Part shown: positions 12,966-22,133 of the stretch, in pieces
Position numbering within the stretch: position 1 is the first letter of the stretch
Layout of the letters: every line of letters starts with the position of its first letter
NCBI GenBank assembly: GCA_905250885.1
Contig: CAJNOQ010001949.1
Coordinates: forward strand, 1 to 27,309
Origin: Didymodactylos carnosus
Lineage: Eukaryota; Rotifera; Eurotatoria; Philodinida; Philodinidae
Length of the DNA: 27,309 bases
Direction of reading: 5' to 3'
Made by a program: the position numbers and the translations under genes
The notes under the pieces: model-generated
Database searches by the model: none
What the model saw: only the letters and a program-made list of their open reading frames with translations
Told to the model about the DNA's origin: nothing

Positions 12966-12971
12966 AATAAA
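12966..12971 (+). terminator. Candidate polyadenylation signal (AATAAA) for TDG
   Basis: Exact AATAAA about 590 bp after the TDG stop and 330 bp before the next start codon. It is the clearest plus-strand signal in the interval, but a transcript end has not been shown. Confidence 0.35.
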
Positions 12972-13303
12972 CAAACGTATTTCGTACAGAGTATTTGTAA
13001 GTTGTTGATTTTATCGAAAAAAACGTGACCCTAATTAATGAAGGATATCGAACTGTAGAAGGTTTCCTGCTTGAGGAGTGAGAGTAAAGATTATAATGAG
13101 GAGAAAGGAAACATTTTCTCTTTTTCTCTTTGATAGATATGAAGCTGTAACAATTAACGAGTGAAGTTTTGCAGGATTAATGTTATCAGCTCTTGTTATA
13201 GGTGAATCATTATAGTATCTCGAACTCACAATCGCAAAAATATGTCATTTAAGTGTTCTTTCTTGCTTAATATATTAAATTTGTTACGTTTAAATTAAAA
13301 TAG

Positions 13304-15786
13304 ATGTCGTTTAATCATAAACCAGCTTCATTAATATCTTTTAACCATCAACCATCATTTCAAGTCTATCGATATCCGAATAGTAATAATAATGATGGTA
13401 TGAGATGCGATTACCAAAACGAACCGCAATACAATTATTATAATAACAAGTATCGAAATGATAATTATTTTTCGAATTCATCCTATTATCAGTATAATCA
13501 TAATTTAGAATATTCGAACGCAAACTGTAATTACACAAACTTTTCAAATATTTCGAATAATCAAAACTCGTATTTAACATCGTCACCGGTGTCATCGTCG
13601 TCCTATAATTCTTCATCATATAATTGGCAGAAGTCTCAAACAGAAAAAAACTATTCACAAAAGGGAGCTCCGCGTCATCCAAAATATGATCGAAATAACC
13701 CATTTCATTTTACTTCACAAGCTGTTACTACCACGGATACACGACGACAACCAAAGAAAAATGATTCAAGAATAAAAACTAAGGCAAAACGTTTGCGTGA
13801 ATTAGCCAAACTAAAAAAACACACGATAACACCATCTATACTAAATACAGCAACAAATCCACTTGAATCATGGAAAAAATCAGTAAAAAAAACAAATATC
13901 AATGAAGGACTAGAACAAAAATCACAATATTTAGAAACAATGTTACGCTTAAAACAGAAATCATCCATATCATCGTCAACATTTGATCGAACAAGGTATA
14001 AACTTTAATCTACTAGTGAATGTAACCGGTGATCCATAAGAAATCACCCATTGAGTATTTCGATCGTAACTTTCTCCTCAGATCCTCAACATCCCATTCT
14101 TTCTCTAAAACAAACGCCTTGAAATTTTCTTAAAAAACTCGCATCGACTTTATTTTAAAGTGTGCAATTAGAAACTTGTTCGGCTACACGCAGAAGATCA
14201 AAAAACGGCACCATATAACTTATTTTTTAGTGAATTGGCTTTTTTTTTGGATAATAGCGAGTCAGATATTTACTGCAACAGTGTAATCTCTTAATGCCAT
14301 CAGATATATTCTATATCTGAATATAACAAATATATAGTACTTCTTCGCAACGGTATTGATTTGAGGGTGTTATGAAAGGATATCGTCCAGAAATGTTAAC
14401 TTTTGGCAAAACGAGAAAAAGTAGAAAAATGCTGAGTAACTGGTGGAAATGGAAAAATTCTGTTGATAGACAGAAGAGTAATCTTTTCTAGGGCTCTGAA
14501 ATGGCTGGCTAGACGTTTCGACATCTCACAGACGATTGAAAACTGTTTCATTAGAAAGTTGTTTATTTTAGATTTGTCTCTTTGTTATTCACATAAGGTT
14601 TCACTTTTACATTTTACAATTAACCACTCAATGTCACTTTTCTAGAGAATTTCAAGACGTATGTTTTAGAGAAAGAAATGAGTAGTGAGAAAGGGAAGGA
14701 GGGGAAGTGATGACTGAAATACCACGTAGATGATTTCTTATTCTTATTCTTCTACAAAAATTTTTCTGTGTTTTTTAGATTTGCTGATGATGAAACATTA
14801 ACAAATACGACGGGAGTGACTAACACATCAGTTGAGACATTAACACAATTAGAGTTAATCAATAATATACATGAACACTCAGATCTCGCTAGAATAGAAA
14901 ACTTTTTATTTAACAATACTAATGAAATGGCCACTCAGCCACCACCGCCACTACAACAGGAACAAATGCCATTATCATCGGTAAATAAATTCACGTCTGT
15001 AAAGGATCTGGATTACCCACTACTTCTGATATTTAGACGGTTGTAATCAATGTCGAACATCATGAAACTAAACAAAAGGAAATTGTAAGAAAACCCGGTC
15101 AAGGCTTTCTTATTGATTGTGATGAAGATGATGTAGAAGAACAACAGGAACCGTCAAACTCTGAGGAATTAAATGAGGATCAACTCGAGCGAATATTATC
15201 AGATTCAGTGTTAACTGTTCCAGACACCAATCCAATATTCAAAAAGAAATTGAAAAAGAAGAAAAAATTGCTTATACGAAGTAAAAATGAACCAGAAAAG
15301 AAAAAGAAAAAAGAGCAAATAGCTACCGAAGAAGAATCATTATCAAATTGGATAGTCGAATTTCCCACTACATCAACGACAGATGATCATTCGGTAACTA
15401 CTACTACTGCTACCACTACTACTACTACTGCAGCTGATATGGAACTTTTGAACAGCATGCTTGACTATGATAATTCTTCTACAAATGTTCATTTTCAACT
15501 ATTATCATCCAATGAGAAATTAAACCGTCCTCATGTCGACATGATATTGACTATGATTAAGGATCAACAAGAACAACTAAAAAAACTACGATCATGTGTT
15601 ATGATGGCATTAGGTATTTCACCTAATTCTAGTCGAAAATCAGCAACATCATCAACAACTAAAAAAATAAATTCATCAGATATTAGTGAAGATCTGATTA
15701 AAACATTTTTGAGTGCGCAGCAAACCTTTGGATGTTGGCTATGTTCAGGAAAAACATTTAGTGAAATGAGTGTACAAACAGATTGA
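13304..15786 (+). CDS. Low-complexity protein, 547 aa; possible N-terminal half of the ZNF106-like gene
   Basis: Three exons, 13304-13995, 14779-14980 and 15037-15786, join in frame (phases 2 and 0) to a stop at 15784. The ATG follows an in-frame TAG, so it is a plausible start. Residues 1-120 are rich in Tyr, Asn and Ser and look prion-like. Then come a basic segment with TKAKRLRELAKLKK, an acidic patch (DCDEDDVEEQQ), a Lys-rich run (KKKLKKKKK), a Thr repeat and a helix with LKKLRSCVMMALG, ending in MSVQTD. No domain is recognisable. ZNF106 of vertebrates also has a long disordered middle before its WD repeats, so this may be the same gene. However, no donor of the right phase joins it to 16138, and an AATAAA lies 205 bp past the stop. 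The two C2H2 fingers that begin vertebrate ZNF106 are absent. Confidence 0.7.
13996..14778 (+). other. Long intron (783 bp) in the 13304-15786 gene
   Basis: Donor after the exon ending FDRT (AG|GTATAA) and acceptor TTTTTTAG before FADDETLTN. The length is a multiple of three but the intron holds in-frame stops. AT-rich; no transposon, RNA gene or coding exon recognised. Confidence 0.7.
15397..15431 (+). repeat. Coding (ACT)n trinucleotide repeat
   Basis: An imperfect run of ACT/ACC/GCT codons encodes a Thr tract (TTTTATTTTTT) in the 13304-15786 protein. It is likely to vary in length between alleles. Confidence 0.9.
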
Positions 15787-16183
15787 AGAAGATAAGTTAA
15801 ACATACGTTGTTTTTATTTATGTATATTATGCAGAAAAATGGTCGATTTTTTTCTTCTAAACAACGTACCAAAACAGTTAGTATTTAATGTTTTTTATTC
15901 TGTTATTGATGTACAGTTTTACTTCTAAAAACTTAATTCTCTCACTTTATTTCTTTTCGTTTTTTAACTATCAGATATTTTTTTTTTTTGAATAAACTTG
16001 ATAGATCGCATTTCTATATATTATCATTACTTCGTTCATTTATGTCAAAAAATAGAAACTAGCTGTAGAAAGAATTTTTATGCCAATACAAATTTCTCAT
16101 TATATGCGGTAGTTTAATTTTATGTTCTCTTTTTCAGTTCATTTACGGAGACTTCTACGACTGCTAATCTTTGTGGTCCGATA
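15787..16183 (+). other. Interval between the two ZNF106-region reading units
   Basis: It contains an AATAAA (15991-15996) and, at 16131-16137, a strong acceptor-like TTTTCAG. Past that acceptor the frame is open into the next CDS (SFTETSTTANLCGPIM). The interval is therefore either intergenic with an upstream non-coding exon, or an intron whose donor I could not place. Confidence 0.5.
15991..15996 (+). terminator. Candidate polyadenylation signal (AATAAA)
   Basis: Exact hexamer 205 bp after the stop of the 13304-15786 gene. It favours that unit being transcribed and ended separately. Confidence 0.4.
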
Positions 16184-19100
16184 ATGTCATTTCCTGCGTC
16201 TGTTTCACACAATCAAGATCAAGAAATGCAAGTACCAAGTGCTGAAAATGATCAACAGCAGTCAGTTACAACAACAGTGTCGTCGAACACCACTAGTGAT
16301 GATACCGAAGCATTTGGCTATTTTCTTCAAGCTATACAAAAACAACAACAAAAACTTGCATGGTTACAGGATAAAGTTGTTGAATTGCTAACTGATGAGA
16401 CAACGGGACAAGAACATATCCATAGAGCATCGGCAACATTAGCAGAAACAAATGATTGTTTCAACGAAGAATATAAACAATCGTCAACTGATTTAAAGTA
16501 AATGAAGCAAAAAAAGAAAAGAGTGTCAACTTTCATAAATAAAATTCAATGGGATTATTTGCACTTTTTATTTAAGCTCTAAAAGTCAACAATCACCATC
16601 TTTTGTTGATAATCCACCGAGATCTTCACGTTCTACTTTAAAACGTCCGCATTGTGCAGAATCGACATCTATTCTATTAAGTAGTGTGAAAAAAGTTCGT
16701 CCAACGATTACACCAAGAAAAACAACAAGTTTAAATCGAGACATTATAAATAATGGTATGTATGTTATAGAACAGAAATCTTTGCTGATAACGACTTTTC
16801 ATACTTGCAGTGGATTCAAAGATTCTAATGTAAATAATATTTAGTAAACGTGGCATGAACGAACACTAAGTGGAAAACAGTATACTCTAACAGAAATTAA
16901 TATTAGACCTTGGAATGGAGATCGCACATATTAGCCTTTATATCACTTTGTCGCATATTGTGGGATCGATGAAGTTTCTGAATAGGCAGATTTCTCGGCA
17001 AACTCTTGAATCTGTGTATTACGCCTTCGTGTTGAGTATTCTCAACTATGGAATCAATTATATCCTGATCGGTATATAATTTCAGACTATATCCGGTTCG
17101 GGATATAAAAAAAATTTGCTGTAAAAAATGATATCCCGATCGGGATGTATATCCTGATTGGGCGTACATCCCGGTCAGGATATGTCTCCACACTGCCAGA
17201 GGTGGATTAGAAAAGTCACCGACGTGTACATGCAGCTTTAGCAGAGAGACTACTAAACACTTTTTCATGGACTGTGCTCTTTATGACAGATCTTGTAATC
17301 TAATGTTTGAGGAGCTGCGTCCTTAAAGATAATCATATTACGTTGGAGCATATACTTTTGAAACATGAATCTATCCGAGTACTGCCTAAGCAGGATCTAA
17401 TATGAGTATACACAGTCATCATCTAATTTATTGATACCACCGGAAGATTCAATCAGTCATGATGTACTAAGCCTCCGTGAGTACGATGTCACATGGATAG
17501 AACGGATCTTAGAGGTCGATTCCCATTTCTCTCTCTTTTCATTAACACTACTACAATCTCTCTTCTCTATATACTCATTTTGTTCTATAGTGTTTATGTA
17601 GAATCCGGCATAGAATGGGGTATCCCATATATTTGTTTCTTTTTTTGTCGTACTTTTTTTACTATTATTTCGTGAATAAAAAACGTTTAAAAAAACAAAA
17701 AAATTAATATTACAGAGACACAGAATCTATTATTAAATTGTGTCTAAAATTTGAATAGTATTTTATGCTAGCTTCTACTTGTATCTATTCAGAAGTGCAC
17801 TCATCATCTTCTATACAGTGTGATTTTGAACAACCAAGTACAACAACAACGGAAAAGTCTTCTTCTTCCCTTAAATGTGAACCACGATCATCTGTATCCG
17901 ATACAACATCAACAAAACCACCTTCTGCTACGGCTGATATAGCATCCCTTAGTTGTAGTTATCTTGGTACATTATCTAGTCGAAATCGAGATGTATTATC
18001 ACAAGTTTGTTTACAAATTGCTCATCAATCAAAATTAAAATTTCATTTTATTCAACGAAAAGATGTTGAGAAAATGAAATTAATTGGATTAAATTTAAGT
18101 AATCAAAATCAAAAATCTTTTACAAAACCATCTACAACAAATCAATCGGATAAACAAAACGAAAATAGTACTTTAAAACGTTCTACTGATCGTTTAAAAA
18201 TTGAAAGTCAAAATAAAACACCAGTTGAAATTAAAGTTTTATTTAAACGTCAACAATTAGAACAGATTAATGAGGTTAGATTAAAATTTCATTTTTTATC
18301 AATAGAAAAAAGTTAAACAATTTATCTTATTTAGGAAACTGAACGATTTACTGATTGTGAGCCAATAACCGTATCTGGATCATCATTAATTGATTTTCTT
18401 ATTGGTAATTGTAATTTTGGTTTATTTCGTACGACGGAAAAGCAATCTGTTGGAAAAGAAATCATTGGTAATGCCATATGTCAACGAAGTGCATTACCTT
18501 CATCGCATTATCGATTCTGGCGTAAACGAATAAAAAAATATAAATATCAAGGTCGTCAATTAGTCTATCAAGTACAACGTTGTGGTCTAATTTTAACAAA
18601 ACATCAAAGTCCAATAACAAGTTTAAAATTTTATCGTGGTATTTTATATTCATGTTCACTTAATGGATCGGTACGATTTCATTTTACTCAATCTTTAAGA
18701 TCATGTTTAAATCATAAACCAATAGTAACACCAAATGGTGGTACACAATCATTACAATTAGTACATTCTGATCGTTTTAATAGAACAGTGATATGTGTAG
18801 CGGGTTTTGATCAAATTTTACGCGTTTATTCAATGAGTAGAGATCATCAATTGAAGGGACAAATATTTGTCGGAGCACCTGTTCATTGTACAACTGTCAA
18901 ATTTAAAATATTATTTGCCGGCTTAGGAAGTGGAGAAGTAGCTTTTATATCAACAAGAAGAGTAAGTGTCAAGTCATTTTTTTTCTTTTTTCTTTTTGGA
19001 TTTGAGATCTTAAGTGTACTCTTCTTCTTTTTTTATAGTTATGTGTTATTCATACAATAAAATGTTCAGCATACGTCATATCATCAGTGAGTGCTGCATT

Positions 19101-20128
19101 TGATCCCGATAAACGTCGACTATTAATGGCATCATCTGTTGATGGTTCAATCATTGTTATATCATTAGTCAATGAAGAACGTCGTCTAGTTTTAGAAGGT
19201 AAAATAATGATTATTCTTGTTCAATCTCTAATTTTAAAATTATCCTTTATTTAGGACATAAAAAATCTCCACGTAATTTAATTGTTGATCAAGAAAATTA
19301 TCATTTGTATAGTTGTTCAGCTGATAAAAAAATAATTGTACATAATTTTTTGACTGGTGAAATTATTTATACATACGAAACATTTGATAAAGCAGTAACA
19401 AGTATAGCAATGAATCAACAACAAAATCTTTTAATATCATCAAGTCTCGATGGTATTGTTAAAATATTTAATACGATAACACATGAATTAATTCAACAAT
19501 TAACAACACATACAAGTCAATCAATTATAACAATGATTTATAAAAATGGATTTGTATTTATATTTCAAAATTAGAAAATAATTAAAAATAATATTTTCTT
19601 TTATTTCTCTAGGTTTATTGTGGAATGGAAAGTGGAACTATTGAAGCTATTCAATGTGATATAAATGTTGTATATCGTTGTCAAGTAATAAATAATAATT
19701 CTAATTAATATATGATTCAATAGAATCAATAGATTTTCTTTTTTAGTATGCTTCATGTCGTCAACCGTTTTCTCGTCGTGAAGATGTATTTTTACATGCA
19801 AGATTATTTCATGTTCAACATTCATCAACGGTATTTATATATTTTTTGTAATTTCTAAACTAAATTATAAAAATTAAACATTCTTGTATTGTTTATGTTT
19901 TAGGTACAACGTTGTCTATGGCATAAATGTATGAAATGGATAGCGATTAAAAAATTTGGTGAACATTTACGTGAACATACAGAGGGTCTTCATCTCGAAG
20001 AAAAACAAGTTGATTATGAGAATAATTCAAATAAACTCTGTCCTACTATTTCTTCTCTACCATCGTCTTCTACTTCGTCTTCTATAACATTATTGAGAAG
20101 AGCCATTTCGAAAACTGTTATTTTATGA
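16184..20128 (+). CDS. ZNF106: ZNF106-like protein: seven WD40-like repeats plus C-terminal C2H2-like fingers
   Basis: ZNF106 is an RNA-binding, WD-repeat zinc-finger protein implicated in splicing and neuromuscular maintenance in vertebrates. Exons: 16184-16497, 16577-16755, 17772-18274, 18335-18961, 19039-19198, 19255-19553, 19613-19684, 19747-19830, 19904-20128 (820 aa). Residues 1-330 are disordered, with a helix (FLQAIQKQQQKLAWLQDKV). Seven degenerate blades follow at about 422-712: LYSCSLNGSVRFH, AGFDQILRVYS, FAGLGSGEVAFIS, MASSVDGSIIVIS, LYSCSADKKIIVHN, ISSSLDGIVKIFN and VYCGMESGTIEAIQ. The end is the ZNF106 hallmark: VVYRCQYASCRQPFSRRED with HARLFH, then RCLWHKCMKW with EHLREH, two Cys2His2-like fingers right after blade seven, as in human ZNF106. 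The start is uncertain: the frame is open upstream to 16138, so the coding region may extend through a splice. Confidence 0.88.
16894..16905 (+). repeat. Left target-site duplication of the LINE copy
   Basis: AAATTAATATTA, identical to 17701-17712 directly after the A-rich tail. The exact left edge is ambiguous by a few A residues. Confidence 0.85.
16906..17700 (+). mobile_element. 5'-truncated, decayed non-LTR retrotransposon (LINE) copy
   Basis: Plus-strand reading at 16930-17058 gives a reverse-transcriptase C-terminal (thumb) segment: IVGSMKFLNRQISRQTLES followed by VYYAFVLSILNYGI, the usual LINE pattern of a cooperative helix then LxYGI. At 17207-17325 a second piece reads SPTCTCSFSRETTKHFFMDC, matching the Cys-x-Cys ... 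ETxxHxxxxC knuckle near the end of many LINE ORF2 proteins. Stops and frame changes separate the parts, so it is dead. The 3' end is an A-rich tail with AATAAA (17675-17700). A 12-bp direct repeat flanks the unit. It lies in sense orientation within a host intron. The clade (CR1/Jockey-like or other) cannot be told from so short a piece. Confidence 0.85.
17059..17184. repeat. Tandem near-palindromic 20-bp units inside the LINE copy
   Basis: Five related units at about 17059-17078, 17088-17107, 17131-17148, 17147-17167 and 17164-17184, of the form TATATCC[CT]G-TCGGGATATA. One contains the perfect 14-bp palindrome ATCCCGATCGGGAT (17133-17146). They sit where the coding sequence between the reverse-transcriptase thumb and the C-terminal knuckle should be. 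Confidence 0.75.
17701..17712 (+). repeat. Right target-site duplication of the LINE copy
   Basis: AAATTAATATTA, identical to 16894-16905. The perfect match suggests an insertion not old enough for the duplicate to diverge. Confidence 0.85.
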
Positions 20129-20198
20129 GCTTCTTTTTTTCAAGTTTGTATTTGTATACTTGGTGTTTGTTTTTGTTATAAATTGTGTATTGATATAA

Positions 20199-20204
20199 AA
20201 TAAA
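20199..20204 (+). terminator. Polyadenylation signal (AATAAA) of the ZNF106-like gene
   Basis: Exact hexamer 71 bp past the stop codon, preceded by a T/G-rich stretch; a normal position for a short 3' UTR. Confidence 0.6.
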
Positions 20205-20763
20205 ACGTGTAATTAGATAGGTTAGCCAATTAGATGATCAGTGACTCTCTACAGCTAAATTCTTCCTTCAATCTCTAGTGGTATTTCAAATATAATTCTT
20301 AGTCACCATAATTGATGTTCTATATGACCAACCCTTTCATCCCTATTAGAAACTTACTCGTCTCAGAAATAGACTGTAGAAAATCCCTTTAGTTAAAAGA
20401 ATACGTTTGCAAAATAAATTATTTAAGATCCGATGTTGTTATACAAAAATAAGCTGATATTTATTTATTTGAAATCATGAGGTACAATTGCAATCACAAA
20501 GGGTGAACTGCAATGTTGAATAATTATACTTATCAATTTATAGATTGATGCTAAAAATACTATAACTTCTCATTTGAAATTATTTATTTGTGTTTTTCTT
20601 ACTAAACCTTTAGGAATAAAGTTGCCTTATTTTTCGAAAATAAGAGAATTGTTAGTCTAGCAATTCGTTAGTCGCGCAAAATTCTGATCGCTCTAATAGA
20701 AAAGTATGTTATTAAATTAATTTTATAATTTCTCGACTGTTTCGTCGATCATTTCAAATAAAG

Positions 20764-20823
20764 ATCAATGTCAGTTGGTTAACGGATAAAAGCGTTCGTT
20801 CGAGAGACGAAGTTCGGATTGAT
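20764..20823 (+). other. tRNA-like fold lacking a T arm (probably a decayed tRNA or SINE head)
   Basis: ATCAAT (20764-20769) pairs with ATTGAT (20818-20823) as a short closing stem. Inside, GTTGGTTAAC forms a small D-arm-like hairpin, and TTCGT-TCGAGAG-ACGAA (20795-20811) is a perfect 5-bp stem with a 7-base loop like an anticodon arm. The segment TTAACGGATAAAAGCG resembles an A box. Position 33 would be C instead of the universal U, and there is no T arm, so it is not a normal tRNA gene. Confidence 0.25.
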
Positions 20824-21183
20824 AATAAATTATCATTCCTAGATGTAATTGTAGAACGACTTTGATGATTTTGACGTGGAGAGTCCTTTCATAAATTGAA
20901 TGCAGTTCAATGAAAAAATGTCGTGGAGAGTTCGGCAATGTCTAGTTTTGTTCAGAAATAGTTGCTCTACAAGAATGGGCTATTTACAAAAAGGTTTCGT
21001 TGGAATTGCGGGACTTGATTTTTTTGGATTTTCCAGAATTTTGATTTTCCAGGGACCTGGTTTGCAGGAATTTTAATGGAATTTTCATATACACTTCATC
21101 TGATTATAAACTCTTTCAGTTGTTCAAATCTTTTTTCACACTTGTTCTAACTATTATGGTCGAGGAGAAAACTTAAAAATAAA

Positions 21184-21211
21184 GGTGGACACTCAATTTT
21201 GGTCGCCACTG
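21184..21211. mobile_element. Possible solo Tc1/mariner terminal repeat
   Basis: The stretch GGTGGACACTCAATTTTGGT continues to CGCCACTG and is followed by TA. Read on the other strand it begins TA-CAGTGGCGACC, the typical Tc1/mariner end next to a TA target. No transposase and no matching inverted end was found nearby, so this may be a remnant. Confidence 0.4.
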
Positions 21212-22043
21212 TAGATACAGTTTGCCTGTAATTAGATAATGTACGACTAGTTGTGATCTAGATTACTAGTTTAACTAGATGCGTCTGTATGTGCAACTAG
21301 CAATAGTTAAATCGAGAGATAAATCGATAGATGCAACTGAGGAATAATCTAGCAATCGCCTGATTACTACATTTTTACTGTCGTTAGTATATTTGTTCGA
21401 TAACGTTAGCTAATAGAAGTAAAACCATACTCCAGCATCCATTGAGACAAATTGTATTCGGCTTTAAAGCAGGAAATAGACTATCTAATCTTATGAATGC
21501 AATATTTCGAACGTCAAGAGATGAAAATAAGGTTGTCTGAAGTTCTCTAGAATAGTCGTTCATGAACTCCTGGCGGGTCACTGCTATAACTGATCGGCAT
21601 CTATTTTAGCTATTGAGTATAATATCATGCAAAGAACAATAAAAGAAAGTCTACGTATGGGGACGCGTTCAAGAGCAAAAAAACATGTTTGTTCTTAGAA
21701 GAGTTTTATTCGTAATGTGTTTTCACCTCTGTCATTCAGTTACATATATGTCAAAGTTCTTTTCTGTGCTCTATATGCAGATTTTTTACTTCAAATATAG
21801 TTTTCTCCTTGTGCATTTCAAGCATTCGACTACTGATGTCAGAAGTAAAAAAACTGGCGAATTTAAATGGCGAAATTAAACTGACGAAATGTCTCAAGTA
21901 AAAGATATTTAATATAATGTTAAAAAAGGTGATTTTATTCCTAACTGATGCAAAACTGAAAAAAATCTTGTATGGTTTAGGATACTTTTTTTTCGGTGTG
22001 CGTACTGAAAATTCAATTGTTTGATAAATCAGCAAACAATTAC

Positions 22044-22049
22044 TTTATT
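22044..22049 (-). terminator. Polyadenylation signal (AATAAA) of the protease gene
   Basis: TTTATT on the plus strand, so AATAAA on the minus strand, 85 bp after the protease stop codon. Confidence 0.5.
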
Positions 22050-22133
22050 AGAGAATATCAATTTTCTGTAATATATCTTCAATAGCAACAAAGAAAATGT
22101 TCAAATCGTTCGTAAATAAGACAGAACATATTT

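Larger units (their letters stand above)
12376..13303 (+). other. 3' flank of TDG and 5' flank of the next gene
   Basis: A T-rich, gene-free stretch containing a (TC)n microsatellite and a candidate AATAAA signal. Short ORFs in both strands have no recognisable product. No tRNA or repeat element was recognised. Confidence 0.6.
16756..17771 (+). other. Intron of ZNF106-like gene enlarged by a LINE insertion
   Basis: Phase-1 intron from the exon ending DIINN (G|GTATGT) to the exon starting after TTTTATGCTAG; the joined codon is GCT (Ala). Subtracting the element and one copy of the target-site duplication leaves about 209 bp, an ordinary size for this locus. Confidence 0.8.
20129..22133. other. 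Gene-free stretch between ZNF106-like and protease genes
   Basis: It holds the 3' ends of two convergent genes, a tRNA-like fold, a possible Tc1/mariner end, a short cluster of CTAG sites (21247-21354) and a small tandem repeat of a 13-14 bp unit (TGGCGAAwTTAAA, 21854-21890). The small ORFs present have no recognisable product. Confidence 0.6.

Noticed and set aside
13341-13703. 120-codon minus-strand ORF
   Set aside because: Antisense to the Tyr/Asn-rich exon; a composition artefact.
14463-14645. 60-codon plus-strand ORF in the long intron of the 13304 gene
   Set aside because: Short, no family, and flanked by stops; no splice support.
16810-16828. Possible mini-exon (TGGATTCAAAGATTCTAAT) in the ZNF106-like gene
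   Set aside because: It would leave phase 2, which does not fit the next exon, whereas direct splicing 16755 to 17772 keeps frame.
16903-17268. 121-codon minus-strand ORF
   Set aside because: It is the antisense shadow of the LINE copy; the meaningful protein similarity is on the plus strand.
21247-21354. Six CTAG sites within 108 bp, several in ACTAGT
   Set aside because: Spacing is irregular and no dyad or repeat unit could be defined; probably chance or a decayed repeat.
21384-21581. 65-codon minus-strand ORF
   Set aside because: No recognisable product, no intron partners and no promoter signal.
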